From Planctomycetota bacterium (lineage in GTDB: Bacteria; Planctomycetota; Planctomycetia; Planctomycetales; Planctomycetaceae), in contig VGZH01000045.1 of assembly GCA_016872645.1 (NCBI GenBank), positions 1-46,717 of the forward strand: a DNA stretch of 46,717 nt, given 5' to 3'. Below the pieces are notes generated by a model that worked only from the letters and a program-made list of their open reading frames with translations, searched no databases and was not told the origin of the DNA. Made by a program: the position numbers and the translations under genes. Shown piece by piece: positions 37,679 to 46,717 of this stretch. The first letter of the stretch is position 1, and each line of letters begins with the position of its first letter.

Positions 37679-39193
37679 ATGATGAGACGATGGTTGACAT
37701 TTCTGTCGATCGGTTTGTTGTTGTCGCTGATGGCCGGCGTAAGCCTGGCACAAGAAGAGGCCAAGCCGGCCGAGACTCCGGCGGCGGCAGCTCCGGCGGC
37801 GGCAGCTCCGGCTGAAGCGGCTCCGGCCGCAGCGCCCGGCCCCACGGTGGAGGAGCGTTTGAATACGCTCGACGTGACGATGGATACGATTTGGGTGCTC
37901 GTCACCGCCATGCTCGTGTTCTTCATGAATCTGGGATTCGCTTGCGTCGAATCGGGAATGTGTCGCGCCAAGAACTGCACGAACATCCTCTCGAAAAACT
38001 TCATCGTGTTCGCGGTGACGTCGGTGTTCTTCTGGTTGTTGGGCTGGGGACTGATGTTCGGCGACGGCAACCCTGTCGTGGGGACTCAAGGCTTGCTGAT
38101 GGTGGGCGGCGAAGACAACAGCCCGGCGCTGTGGACTGCCGATGCGGCTACGAACCAATACAAGGGTGTCTACAGCTCGATTGGTTGGACGACGGTTCCG
38201 CTGTGGGCCAAGTTCTTCTTCCAATTGGTGTTCGCTGGAACGGCCGCGACGATTGTGTCCGGTGCGGTGGCGGAGCGAATCAAGTATCTCTCGTTCATAG
38301 TCTTCAGCGCGTTGATGGCGGTCGCGATCTACCCGGTCATTGGACACTGGGTCTGGGGCGGAGGCTGGTTGCAGGCCAAGGGCTTCTATGACTTTGCAGG
38401 CTCAACGCAGGTGCATTCGATCGGTGGTTGGGCGGCTTTGATGGGTGTCATCATCCTCGGCCCGCGCATCGGCAAGTACTCTGCGGACGGCAAGGTTAAC
38501 GCGATCCCCGGTCACAACTTGACCGCGGCCACGATTGGTTGCTTGATCCTGTGGCTGGGCTGGTTCGGATTCAATCCGGGCAGCACGATGAATGCCGATG
38601 CTAATTTCATCGCGCATGTCTGCAATACGACAAACATCGCGGCGGCAGTTGCCACCCTGACAGCGACGGCGACATGCTGGGTCAAGCTCGGCAAACCGGA
38701 CTTGGGCATGACCCTCAACGGTTGCTTGGCGGGTCTAGTGGCGATCACCGCTCCGTGCTCGGTCGTCACCGTGACTTCTGCCGCGATCATCGGCGCCATA
38801 GCCGGTGTCATCGTCGTGCTGGCGGTTATCACGTTCGATAAGTTCAAGATCGACGATCCGGTCGGCGCCACTTCGGTGCACCTGGTGAATGGAGTATTCG
38901 GCACGTTGTGCGTGGGACTCTTCGCCGATGCCGGCAAACTGAAAGACTTCGCGATTGGCGAGGCGGTCTGCATGCCGGGCCTGTTGACCGGCGGCGGTGC
39001 CGACCAGTTGATTCGCCAGTTGACCGGTATCGTGTCAGTGGCAGTTTACGTCGTCGTCGTCAGTGGTATCTGCTGGGTCGTGCTCAAATCGACCATTGGC
39101 ATCCGTGTTTCGGCAGAGGAAGAAATCGAAGGCTTGGATATTGGCGAGCACGGCAACAACGCCTACCACGGCTTTGTGCTGGAGAAGACCTAA
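37679..39193 (+). CDS. amt: Ammonium transporter Amt
   Basis: A 504-residue inner-membrane ammonium channel. A cleavable signal peptide (ending SLAQ, residue 25) is followed by an Ala/Pro-rich linker to about residue 53 and eleven membrane helices. Typical Amt segments are GFACVESGMCRAKNCTNILS, FFFQLVFAGTAATIVSGAVA, YDFAGSTQVHSIGGWAAL with the pore histidine, LGWFGFNPGS and VHLVNGVFGTLCVGL with the second pore histidine. The cytoplasmic tail is short (EEEIEGLDIGEHG, ending YHGFVLEKT). The glnB-type gene follows after 82 bases, as in most bacteria, where P-II plugs the channel when nitrogen is ample. AGGAG precedes ATG 37679. Expression is probably sigma-54 dependent. Confidence 0.95.
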   Translation: MMRRWLTFLSIGLLLSLMAGVSLAQEEAKPAETPAAAAPAAAAPAEAAPAAAPGPTVEERLNTLDVTMDTIWVLVTAMLVFFMNLGFACVESGMCRAKNCTNILSKNFIVFAVTSVFFWLLGWGLMFGDGNPVVGTQGLLMVGGEDNSPALWTADAATNQYKGVYSSIGWTTVPLWAKFFFQLVFAGTAATIVSGAVAERIKYLSFIVFSALMAVAIYPVIGHWVWGGGWLQAKGFYDFAGSTQVHSIGGWAALMGVIILGPRIGKYSADGKVNAIPGHNLTAATIGCLILWLGWFGFNPGSTMNADANFIAHVCNTTNIAAAVATLTATATCWVKLGKPDLGMTLNGCLAGLVAITAPCSVVTVTSAAIIGAIAGVIVVLAVITFDKFKIDDPVGATSVHLVNGVFGTLCVGLFADAGKLKDFAIGEAVCMPGLLTGGGADQLIRQLTGIVSVAVYVVVVSGICWVVLKSTIGIRVSAEEEIEGLDIGEHGNNAYHGFVLEKT

Positions 39194-39215
39194 CCACACG
39201 TTCGCAATTCTCTGC

Positions 39216-39244
39216 CACGGCGGCGGCAAGTGGCCGTCGCCGTG
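39216..39244 (+). other. Intercistronic hairpin between amt and glnB
   Basis: CACGGCG (39216-39222) pairs with CGCCGTG (39238-39244), with further partial pairing inside the loop. No U-tract follows, so it is unlikely to be a terminator. It may set relative expression of the two genes by RNA stability or processing. Confidence 0.4.
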
Positions 39245-39245
39245 A

Positions 39246-39614
<369 letters not shown>

Positions 39615-39640
39615 CTTCTGAGTTTTCAGCAACATCAACG

Positions 39641-39681
39641 AACAGCCCGGCTGCCTTCGAGTGTCCGGGCTGTTCGTGTTT
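39641..39681 (+). terminator. Intrinsic terminator of amt-glnB
   Basis: AACAGCCCGG (39641-39650) pairs perfectly with CCGGGCTGTT (39665-39674) over a 14-base loop and is followed by CGTGTTT. It starts 27 bases after the glnB stop and lies between glnB and the convergent murJ-like gene, so it may act in both directions. Confidence 0.75.
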
Positions 39682-39693
39682 GGAAGTTGGCGT

Positions 39694-41229
39694 TCACGAT
39701 CGCGCTTTCTGCGCTCGAGTTGGAAAAACCATCCGCACTGCTCGCCAAGCCACGTCGTCATGCAGCAGCACGAGTACGATCAGCAGCGTCACTCCGCCAG
39801 CCGCCGCTCCCCACAGCGAGGGGCATGGCAGCGAGGTCCGTAACAGCAGCCAACCGACACCCGCCGCCGCGGCCGAACCAATTACCGCTCGGATCAATGT
39901 GCCGAGTACTCCGTGAAAAATCCCCAACCCCAGCCGCAAGGCGATCAATCCCAGCATGACAATCACATTGAGCAGGTAATACGCCGACGTCGCTGCCGCC
40001 AAGCCCAGGACACCGTGGGGCTGCACCCAATGAAACTTTAACGCCGCACCGATGCTGAATCCCAACAAGCCAACAATCACTGGCGTTCGAGTATTCTGCC
40101 ACGAATAAAACACCTTTGCGGAGATCTCGCCCAAGCTGCCGCCGACGATTAAGCCACACAGCATCGCCAACGTGGATGACACCACGCGAGTGTCTTCCGC
40201 CGAGAACCGACCACGCTGCAATAAGTCGCGAATCAAAGGATTGGCGAACCACACCAGCACGACGACCACCGGAACCAGCAGTAGTGTCAGAAATCGCAAC
40301 GCGGCGGCGATCTCGGCCCGCAGCTTGTCGTCGTCTCGTTCAGCCGCGTGACGCGCAAGGGCCGGAAAAGCCACGACCGCCAAGCCACTCGCGCTGAGCG
40401 TCAGCACCGCCGCCGCCAAACGCGAAGCGTAACCGAGTTGCGAGATGCTGCCCGGTAACGGTGACGTTAGATATCGATCCAGAAGTGGATCGAGTTGGTT
40501 GCAGGCCAAACCAATCAGCAGTGGCAACATCAACATCAAGCAGCGTTTCACGGCTGTCTGTGACTCTTTCGTTACGGGCCAGCCGCGCGAGAAGATTTGA
40601 ACCCAAGGCATCTGCATCGCGAATGTGACCAACGCGCCGATGCTGACCGCCTGCGCGATCTTGTCCATGCCGCCACTCGCCCCACCGCGCCAAGCCAGCG
40701 CGACCGTGAAAGAATTGCCGATCAGTGCTGCGAAGCCCGTCATGGCAAATCGTCCGTGACAGTGATTCCACGCGCGAGCCAATCCGGACAAACTGTTCCA
40801 GACCATGAGGCTCGACAGCGTTTCAAACAATTCGGCTGTGCGTCTGATTTGTTCGTCGTCGAAACCGGGATGCAGCGTTCGCATGCACGGCTCAGCAAGG
40901 TGCTTCGCGACCTGCCACAACAACAGCGTGAACAACGACAGCCAACACACAAGCTGCACTGCCATCGACCACGCGACCGTCTCGCCGACACGTTCACGAG
41001 TCTCGACGTAGATCGGCACAAATGCGGAAGCCAATGATCCGGCCAGCAACCCACTGACGACCAGCGGCAATGTCGAAGCGGCAACGAAGGCGTCCATGTC
41101 GGTCTCTGTCCCGAACCATTTCGCCAGCAGCAATTGCAGAACGAATTGCAGTCCAATTTGCCCCAGCGTCAGCAACGTCAGGACGGAGACAGACCGAAGC
41201 GATGTGGTGGCTTGAGGCATGAAAACCAT
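39694..41229 (-). CDS. murJ: MurJ/MviN-family lipid II flippase-like protein
   Basis: A 511-residue integral membrane protein with about 13-14 helices of the MOP superfamily. In bacteria MurJ moves lipid-linked peptidoglycan precursor across the inner membrane. Supporting parts are LAKWFGTETDMDAFVAASTL near 35-54, LLAGSLASAFVPIYVE near 60-75, LDRYLTSPLPGSISQLGYAS, PALARHAAERDDDKL and RDLLQRGRFSAEDTRVVSST, which are standard MurJ landmarks. Planctomycetes may carry several homologues, so a role with another lipid-linked polymer is possible. Start is ATG 41229 or 41220; neither has a strong ribosome site, and the much longer frame to 41478 is rejected because it runs into the divergent gene. 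Confidence 0.88.
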   Translation of the reverse strand: MVFMPQATTSLRSVSVLTLLTLGQIGLQFVLQLLLAKWFGTETDMDAFVAASTLPLVVSGLLAGSLASAFVPIYVETRERVGETVAWSMAVQLVCWLSLFTLLLWQVAKHLAEPCMRTLHPGFDDEQIRRTAELFETLSSLMVWNSLSGLARAWNHCHGRFAMTGFAALIGNSFTVALAWRGGASGGMDKIAQAVSIGALVTFAMQMPWVQIFSRGWPVTKESQTAVKRCLMLMLPLLIGLACNQLDPLLDRYLTSPLPGSISQLGYASRLAAAVLTLSASGLAVVAFPALARHAAERDDDKLRAEIAAALRFLTLLLVPVVVVLVWFANPLIRDLLQRGRFSAEDTRVVSSTLAMLCGLIVGGSLGEISAKVFYSWQNTRTPVIVGLLGFSIGAALKFHWVQPHGVLGLAAATSAYYLLNVIVMLGLIALRLGLGIFHGVLGTLIRAVIGSAAAAGVGWLLLRTSLPCPSLWGAAAGGVTLLIVLVLLHDDVAWRAVRMVFPTRAQKARS

Positions 41230-41389
41230 CGTGAACAAATGGCGGCCGAATGTTGAGAGGCGGGAGTTTAGTGGTTGCCCGGTGAGGCCGTCAGGCCGAG
41301 TCCAGACTTGGCAACAAACGGCTGTCCTGACCGTAAATCCTCGGTTAAACTTGTGCTGTGTACCCTCCCGACTTCCACGCGTGAGCCTG

Positions 41390-44011
41390 ATGTCCGCCAA
41401 GCCCACCAAACAACTGATCCCGATCACCTGTGCCCAATGTGGTGCCACGTTCAAGGTCGACGCACGGCACACTGGCAAGCAAGGACGTTGCCCCGTTGAA
41501 AAATGCCAAGCGGCCTACACAGTGCCAGCCGCAACTGGCTTTGAACGGGCAGTTGAGCGCAACTACGCAGCGGTTTTCAAAAGGCCGGCCGTTAAGGCGC
41601 AATCCGCATTCCCGTCGCGAGCTCACAGAGCGAAACGTCCCGTCCGGTCGGTTGCTCAACGATTGTGGCCACTCTGGAGCGCCTGCGGCCTCGGAGCCAT
41701 CTTCCTCGTCGGCGTCGTGATGTGGGGCACGGGAGCTGTCGAACCTCAGCGTGTTGAAGCCGCAAAGCCGGACACGTTTCAAGCGCAGATCGCTCCGTTC
41801 CTCAAGAAGCACTGCCTGGCATGTCACGGAGCCGAATCCGCCGAAGGGGGCATCGCGCTGCACACATTCGATTCCGAGAAGTCCGTTCAGAAGGCTCGCA
41901 AGGTTTGGGAAAAAGTGCTCCCGATGTTGCAGATCGAAGCGATGCCGCCCGTCGAAGAGGGTCGCGAGCGGCCGATGCACGACGAGTATCTCGCGGTTGC
42001 ATCGTGGCTGGAGAACGCGCTGTTCAACATCGACTGCAAGCTCGACCGGGATCCAGGGCGAGTCACCGTCCGGCGTTTGAATCGCGTTGAGTACAACAAC
42101 ACCGTGCGCGACCTGCTCGGCGTGGATTTCGAGCCGGCAAAGGATTTTCCGTCCGATGATGTCGGTAACGGATTCGACAACATCGGCGATGTTTTGTCCG
42201 TCTCGCCGCTGCTCATGGAGAAATACCTCGATGCCGCCGAGAAAATCAGCGAGAAAGTCATCGATGCCTCCAACCCGGCGAAGTCCCGCCAAGCCCGCTA
42301 CGCCGGCAAGCATCTCAAATCGGGGGGAGCCGCCGAAGATCAGGGTGAGTTTTACGGAATCAACTCCGTCGGCCACGTCGTCGCCGAGCACAAATTCCCG
42401 CGAGACGGCGAGTATCTGCTGCGAGCCAAGGCGGCCGCCGACCAAGCAGGTCGCGAACTGGCAAAAATGGAATTTGCCATCGACGGCAAGCCCGTTCACA
42501 CCTTTGAGGTCAAAGGCCGCCGCGAATCGGAGGAGTACGAATTCAAACTCCAGCTTTCCAAAGGGGACCACAAATTTCGAGCTGCGTTCACGAACGACTT
42601 TTACGACCCGAAGGCCACCAAGGGGGGCAAAGACCGCAATCTCTACATCGGCTGGCTGGAAGTCGCTGGCCCGCTCGACGTCCGCGACGATGATTTGCCG
42701 GAGTCGCATCGCAAGCTGATCGTCGCGACACCCACCGCCATGCGACCGCTCGCCGACGCCGTTCGCGAAAACCTGCGACCGTTCCTGCGGCGAGCATTCC
42801 GCCGGACCGTCACCGACGACGAGATCAACCGTTTCGTCCCACTCGTCGAGAATGCCGTCTCGCAAGGAGAAACCTTCGAACGCGGAATGCAGTTTGCGCT
42901 GCAAGGGGTGCTCTGTTCACCGAACTTCTTGTTCCGCGTCGAAATGGACGCGAACCCAAACGATCCGAAAGTTCGGCACGAGGTGACGCAATTCGAGTTG
43001 GCGACCCGTCTGTCGTACTTCTTGTGGAGTTCGATGCCCGATGACGAACTGCTCGCTCTGGCCGCAAAGAATGACCTCCGCAAACCTGACGTGATTCAGC
43101 AGCAAGTCAAACGAATGCTCGCGGATGCTCGATCCGAGTCGCTGGTCGAAAACTTCGCGATGCAATGGCTCAACCTCCGCAGCCTTGATGAGCTGACCCC
43201 GGATGTCACGAAGTTCCCGGATTACTCGCCACAACTTCGCGACGACATGCTTCGCGAGACATCAAAGTTCTTCGGGCACGTTCTGCGTGAAGACCTCAGC
43301 ACGCTGGAACTGCTCGACGGCAAATTCACGTTCGTCAATGAGCGGCTGGCGAAGCATTATGGCATCGCCGGCATCAACGGTGACGAGTTCCGCAAAGTGC
43401 CGCTCGACGCCGCACGCGGCCGAGCGGGATTGCTCACGCAGGCGAGCGTCCTCACCGTCACTTCGAATCCCAGCCGAACTTCGCCGGTGAAGCGGGGCAA
43501 GTGGATCATGGAGAACATTCTCGGTACCGCACCGCCACCTGCGCCGCCGAATGTCCCCAGCCTCGAAGAGACGCAGAAGGCCAAGCCCGAAGCGTCGTTG
43601 CGCGAGCAACTGAAACTGCACCGCGAGAACGCGATCTGCAATTCGTGTCACCGCCAGATGGACGACCTGGGCTTCGGCTTTGAACACTTTGACCCGATCG
43701 GCCACTGGCGTGATCGTGACGGTCAGCACGACATTGACGCTTCGGGGGTCCTCCCCAGCGGCGAAAAGTTCAACGGTTCGACGGAGTTGATCGCGATTCT
43801 GAAGGGCCGTAGCAAACAATTCAGCCGCTGCCTCGCCGAAAAACTGATGACCTACGCAATTGGCCGAGGACTCGAATACTACGACCGCTGCGCAGTCGAT
43901 AAACTCTTGGACGCCCACGCCAGGGATGGCTACCGGTTCTCAGCGCTCATCACGCAAATCGTGCTCAGTGAACCCTTCCAAATGCGCCGCGGCGAAGGCA
44001 AGGCGGAATAG
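41390..44011 (+). CDS. DUF1592-type cytochrome protein with N-terminal zinc ribbon
   Basis: An 873-residue protein with the planctomycete cytochrome-like domain series. A zinc-ribbon motif (Cys14, Cys17, Cys34, Cys39) is followed by one membrane helix at about 93-114. A c-type haem motif CLACH is at 142-146 (PSCyt1-like). Then DUF1587 (RRLNRVEYNNTVRDLLGVDF), a beta-rich carbohydrate-binding-like part, DUF1595 (FLRRAFRRTVTDDEINRFVP), DUF1592 (LATRLSYFLWSSMPDDEL), DUF1588 with a second motif CNSCH at 750-754, and DUF1585 (KLMTYAIGRGLEYYDRC). The bulk is expected outside the cytoplasm; function unproven. ATG 41390 has only a weak ribosome site. The DUF1552 gene follows after 15 bases. Confidence 0.92.
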   Translation: MSAKPTKQLIPITCAQCGATFKVDARHTGKQGRCPVEKCQAAYTVPAATGFERAVERNYAAVFKRPAVKAQSAFPSRAHRAKRPVRSVAQRLWPLWSACGLGAIFLVGVVMWGTGAVEPQRVEAAKPDTFQAQIAPFLKKHCLACHGAESAEGGIALHTFDSEKSVQKARKVWEKVLPMLQIEAMPPVEEGRERPMHDEYLAVASWLENALFNIDCKLDRDPGRVTVRRLNRVEYNNTVRDLLGVDFEPAKDFPSDDVGNGFDNIGDVLSVSPLLMEKYLDAAEKISEKVIDASNPAKSRQARYAGKHLKSGGAAEDQGEFYGINSVGHVVAEHKFPRDGEYLLRAKAAADQAGRELAKMEFAIDGKPVHTFEVKGRRESEEYEFKLQLSKGDHKFRAAFTNDFYDPKATKGGKDRNLYIGWLEVAGPLDVRDDDLPESHRKLIVATPTAMRPLADAVRENLRPFLRRAFRRTVTDDEINRFVPLVENAVSQGETFERGMQFALQGVLCSPNFLFRVEMDANPNDPKVRHEVTQFELATRLSYFLWSSMPDDELLALAAKNDLRKPDVIQQQVKRMLADARSESLVENFAMQWLNLRSLDELTPDVTKFPDYSPQLRDDMLRETSKFFGHVLREDLSTLELLDGKFTFVNERLAKHYGIAGINGDEFRKVPLDAARGRAGLLTQASVLTVTSNPSRTSPVKRGKWIMENILGTAPPPAPPNVPSLEETQKAKPEASLREQLKLHRENAICNSCHRQMDDLGFGFEHFDPIGHWRDRDGQHDIDASGVLPSGEKFNGSTELIAILKGRSKQFSRCLAEKLMTYAIGRGLEYYDRCAVDKLLDAHARDGYRFSALITQIVLSEPFQMRRGEGKAE

Positions 44012-44026
44012 CAAAAGGGAATTGTC

Positions 44027-45442
44027 ATGACTCAACGCTTTAACCACATCACCGCAACCCAGCGAGCGACCATCCGGACGTTCTCCGCCACCGGTTCACT
44101 GTCTCGCCGGACGTTACTCAAAGGCCTTGGGGCTGCCGTCGCTTTGCCCGTGTTGGATTCGATGTTGGCGACGCATTCGTTGGGCGTTGCGGCAGAGAAG
44201 GCCGCGGCAGCCGGCAAAGACATTCCCATCCGATTGGCGTTTGTGTCGCAGCCAAATGGAGTGATTCCGTCGGCGTGGTTTCCGAAGACGCCCGGGGCAG
44301 ACTTCGAGTTGGTTGAATCACTCGAAGCGTTGGCTCCGTTGAAGAGTGATCTGATCGTGATCAGCGGGTTGGCTCAGGACAACGGACGAGCGAAAGGGGA
44401 TGGGCCGGGAGATCACGCTCGGTCGGCGGCGAGCTTGCTGACCGGGGCACATCCGAGGAAGACGGCGGGGGCGAACATCAAGGTGGGCATGTCGGCCGAT
44501 CAGTGGGTGGCGTCGAAGATCGGGCATCTGACGCGGATTCCGTCGCTGGAGGTCGGCATCGAGCCGGGACGCTCGTCGGGGAATTGCGATTCGGGATATA
44601 GCTGCGCGTACTCGAACACAATCTCGTGGAAGTCAGAATCGACGCCGATGGCCAAGGAGATCAACCCGCGTTTGGTCTTTGAGCGACTGTTCGGCGGCGA
44701 GGAAAACAATCCCGAAGCTCGAGCCAAACGGGCGGCGTATCGCAAAAGCGTGCTCGATGTCGTCGCGGGAGACGCGGCCAAGCTGAAGGAAAAGCTGGGG
44801 CAGACTGATCGGCAGAAGCTCGACGAATATTTCACCAGCGTCCGCGAGATTGAAACTCGGATCGAGCAAGCCGAGACGCAGGCGAAGAACAATCGTCCGG
44901 ACTTCGAGATTCCGAAGGGGATCCCCAAGGACGGCCGTGAGCATTTGCGGCTGATGTACGACCTGATGACGGTGGCGTTTCGCACGGATAGCACGCGGGT
45001 CATCACCTGCATGACCGCGAACGAGGGAAGCAACAAGACCTACCCGCTGGTCGGCGTCAATGAAGGGCATCACGAGTTGTCGCACCACCGCAACGAAGCC
45101 GACAAAATCGAGAAGCTCAAGAAGATCGACAAGTTTCAGATGGAGCAGTTCGCGTACTTCCTGCAACAACTCAAGTCGGTAAAGGAAGGAGAAGGGACGC
45201 TACTCGATCATTGCCTCGTAATGTTTGGCAACGGTCTCGGCGACGGCAACGCGCACTCGCACCACAACCTGCCGATCATCCTCGCGGGCCGTGGCAGCGG
45301 TTCGGTGAAGCCGGGACGTTATCTGAAACTCGAAAACGAAACGCCGCTCAACGATTTGTTCCTGTCACTCTTCGATCGCATGGGCGCGCCAACCGATTCC
45401 TTCGGCGACAGCAAGGGCCGATTCAAAGAGATCGATGTCTAA
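44027..45442 (+). CDS. Tat-exported DUF1552 protein
   Basis: A 471-residue protein of the DUF1552 family. A twin-arginine signal ([20 protein letters not shown], about residues 26-45) directs export. [79 protein letters not shown] and [20 protein letters not shown] are typical of the family, which is distantly like DUF1501 and the alkaline phosphatase fold. Activity is not established. It pairs with the DUF1592 gene immediately upstream, as usual in this phylum. AAAGGG precedes ATG 44027. Its stop codon overlaps the stop of the convergent hemB gene. Confidence 0.93.
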   Translation: MTQRFNHITATQRATIRTFSATGSLSRRTLLKGLGAAVALPVLDSMLATHSLGVAAEKAAAAGKDIPIRLAFVSQPNGVIPSAWFPKTPGADFELVESLEALAPLKSDLIVISGLAQDNGRAKGDGPGDHARSAASLLTGAHPRKTAGANIKVGMSADQWVASKIGHLTRIPSLEVGIEPGRSSGNCDSGYSCAYSNTISWKSESTPMAKEINPRLVFERLFGGEENNPEARAKRAAYRKSVLDVVAGDAAKLKEKLGQTDRQKLDEYFTSVREIETRIEQAETQAKNNRPDFEIPKGIPKDGREHLRLMYDLMTVAFRTDSTRVITCMTANEGSNKTYPLVGVNEGHHELSHHRNEADKIEKLKKIDKFQMEQFAYFLQQLKSVKEGEGTLLDHCLVMFGNGLGDGNAHSHHNLPIILAGRGSGSVKPGRYLKLENETPLNDLFLSLFDRMGAPTDSFGDSKGRFKEIDV

Positions 45443-46443
45443 GCCAGCCACTTCGCAGCGTCTTTGGCGAAGTACGTCAGAATCATGTCCGCGCCGGCGC
45501 GTTTGATCGACGTGAGGATTTCCAGCGCGATGCGTTGCTCGTCGATCCAGCCGTTTGCGGCCGCGGCTTTGACCATCGAGAACTCGCCGCTGACGTTGTA
45601 CGCGGCCAGCGGAATCTCCGGGTGAGCGAGCTTCACTCGGCGGATCACGTCGAGGTAACTCAGCGCCGGCTTGACCATCAGCATGTCGGCTCCTTCGGCG
45701 ACGTCGAGCGCGACTTCACGCAAAGCTTCGGCCGCGTTCGCCGGGTCCATTTGGTAGCTGCGCCGGTCACCGAATTGCGGAACACTCTCGGCCGCATCGC
45801 GGAACGGGCCGTAGAATGCCGAGGCGTACTTGGCCGCGTAGCTCATGATCGGGATGTTCTCGAAGCCGGCGGTGTCCAGGCCGCTCCGCAAGGCAGCGAT
45901 CATGCCATCCATCATGCCGCTGGGAGCGATCAAGTCGGCTCCCGCCTGACAATGTGCAACCGCCTCTTTGACGAGGATCCTCAAAGTCGCGTCGTTGTCG
46001 ACATCGGTGTGCCCATGCTTGTCGTTGACGATGCCACAGTGTCCGTGATCGGTGAACTCGCAGAAGCAGACGTCGGTCATCACAAGCACGTCTGACCGAG
46101 CGGCCTTGATGGCTCTCACCGCTTGCTGAATCACTCCGTTCGGATCGTAAGCGTCGCTGCCAACTGCGTCTTTGTGCTCCGGGATGCCGAACAGGATCAC
46201 CGCCGGAATTCCCAGTGACGCGATCTCATCGATTTCGCGCGGGAGATGATCAAGCGTCATCTGATCGTGGCCCGGCATCGAATTGATCGGGATCCGCTGA
46301 TTCTGTCCGTGTCGTACGAACAGTGGCAGGATGAAGTCGCGCGGATTGAGTTCGGTCTCACGCACAAGATCACGCAGTCGCGGATTGGATCGCAGACGTC
46401 GCAGACGGAGAGACGGAAAGCCAGCGGAGGTCGGGTGCATCAT
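45439..46443 (-). CDS. hemB: Delta-aminolevulinic acid dehydratase (porphobilinogen synthase)
   Basis: A 334-residue cytoplasmic enzyme that condenses two 5-aminolevulinate molecules to porphobilinogen in haem synthesis. The two active-site lysines are Lys205 ([17 protein letters not shown]) and Lys258 ([15 protein letters not shown]). A zinc site is indicated by Cys126, Cys128 and Cys136 in [15 protein letters not shown], so it is the zinc-dependent type. Length equals the family norm. ATG 46443 (next ATG 46440) starts five bases after the dienelactone hydrolase stop; the longer frame to 46494 would overlap that gene and is rejected. Haem supply would serve the c-type cytochrome-like proteins next door, though no regulation linking them is visible. 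Confidence 0.95.
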   Translation of the reverse strand: MMHPTSAGFPSLRLRRLRSNPRLRDLVRETELNPRDFILPLFVRHGQNQRIPINSMPGHDQMTLDHLPREIDEIASLGIPAVILFGIPEHKDAVGSDAYDPNGVIQQAVRAIKAARSDVLVMTDVCFCEFTDHGHCGIVNDKHGHTDVDNDATLRILVKEAVAHCQAGADLIAPSGMMDGMIAALRSGLDTAGFENIPIMSYAAKYASAFYGPFRDAAESVPQFGDRRSYQMDPANAAEALREVALDVAEGADMLMVKPALSYLDVIRRVKLAHPEIPLAAYNVSGEFSMVKAAAANGWIDEQRIALEILTSIKRAGADMILTYFAKDAAKWLA

Positions 46444-46448
46444 TGCAG

Positions 46449-46717
46449 TCACTTCTTGAATTGCTCGGCGAAGAGTTTCGTCATCCGCTTCCACGAATCT
46501 TCGTCGGCTTGCTTGTCGTACTTCATGCCAGGGAGGTTGCGTGCATCAGCACCAGGCACGGTAAAGCTGTGAACAACTCCAGGATAAGCGATAAGCTCGT
46601 ATTTCGTTCCCGCCTTGTCAAGCGGTTCGCGAAACGCCTTGATCGCCATTTCGGGAATGAATGTGTCCGCTCCGCCGTGGCAGACCAGCACGCGTGCCTT
46701 CAACGACTTGGCTTCGT
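46449..46717 (-). CDS. Dienelactone hydrolase family protein, C-terminal end
   Basis: The last 89 residues of an alpha/beta hydrolase; the gene continues past the right edge of the window. [18 protein letters not shown] carries the loop with the catalytic aspartate (HGGAD), and [20 protein letters not shown] carries the catalytic histidine (GVVHSF), both as in dienelactone hydrolases. The tail [20 protein letters not shown] is also typical. Secreted versions are common in planctomycetes, but the N-terminus is not visible. It ends five bases before hemB on the same strand. Confidence 0.85.
   Translation of the reverse strand, partial: EAKSLKARVLVCHGGADTFIPEMAIKAFREPLDKAGTKYELIAYPGVVHSFTVPGADARNLPGMKYDKQADEDSWKRMTKLFAEQFKK

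Noticed and set aside
37324-37815. 163-codon open frame running into amt
   Set aside because: Out of frame with amt, ends in the translated Ala/Pro linker region, has no domain and overlaps the promoter and leader.

Overview
The window looks like a chromosomal segment of a member of the Planctomycetota. The evidence is the gene content: two secreted DUF-protein pairs typical of that phylum (a DUF1549/DUF1553 protein with a DUF1501 protein, and a DUF1592-type cytochrome with a DUF1552 protein), two DUF3467 proteins, a eukaryote-like alpha2 glycyl-tRNA synthetase, a ComB-family protein and several large periplasmic proteins of no recognised family. KdsA, an Lgt-type lipoprotein signal, Tat and Sec signal peptides and MurJ-like machinery imply a Gram-negative-type envelope. 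No tRNA, rRNA, CRISPR array or intact mobile element was seen. Layout, left to right. 1-506: the end of a WD40-like protein and a dead IS630 transposase fragment. 507-7.3 kb: a ketosynthase-like protein with all three catalytic residues replaced, a sodium/proton antiporter closely followed by an orphan cytochrome-oxidase-subunit-III-like protein, a secreted leucine-rich-repeat protein, an L-galactose-dehydrogenase-like reductase and a lone ExeA-like ATPase. 7.4-9.8 kb: two SPOUT RNA methyltransferases (rsmE and a TrmH-family protein) around a 725-base stretch without a convincing gene. 9.9-14.5 kb: the DUF1549/1553-DUF1501 pair and a polytopic membrane protein. 14.6-21.1 kb, minus strand: molybdopterin oxidoreductase, AraD1/GguC-like protein, RluA-type pseudouridine synthase, glyS and comB. 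21.2-25.9 kb: a giant solute-binding-protein-like periplasmic protein and an unrecognised secreted partner. 25.9-31.7 kb: two DUF3467 genes, small secreted and membrane proteins, a Gfo/Idh-like protein coupled to a lectin-like secreted protein, an aldo/keto reductase and a second RluA enzyme. 31.9-36.1 kb: an overlapping HAD phosphatase - lipid kinase - kdsA operon, then a lipoprotein with a degenerate transglutaminase-like core. 36.1-39.7 kb: a Tat-exported sugar-isomerase-like protein, then amt-glnB behind a good sigma-54 promoter match and closed by a terminator. 39.7-46.7 kb: murJ, the DUF1592/DUF1552 pair, hemB and the end of a dienelactone hydrolase. The most striking feature is a high density of short palindromic repeats of at least six kinds. 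One kind, bounded by GTAGCCC...GGGCTAC, occupies whole intergenic spaces, sits 3-11 bases from start codons and supplies stop codons. Three repeat-like segments appear to lie in frame inside genes: a linker of the molybdopterin oxidoreductase, the N terminus of the 24.1-kb secreted protein and a loop of an RluA enzyme. This resembles coding-sequence invasion by Rickettsia palindromic elements and is the best candidate for something undescribed here. A second theme is degenerate enzymes that keep their fold but have lost key residues: the ketosynthase, the transglutaminase-like lipoprotein and the Gfo/Idh protein. Gene packing is tight: six convergent pairs are separated by 26 bases or less, or overlap. 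All calls are from reading motifs; no database search was run.
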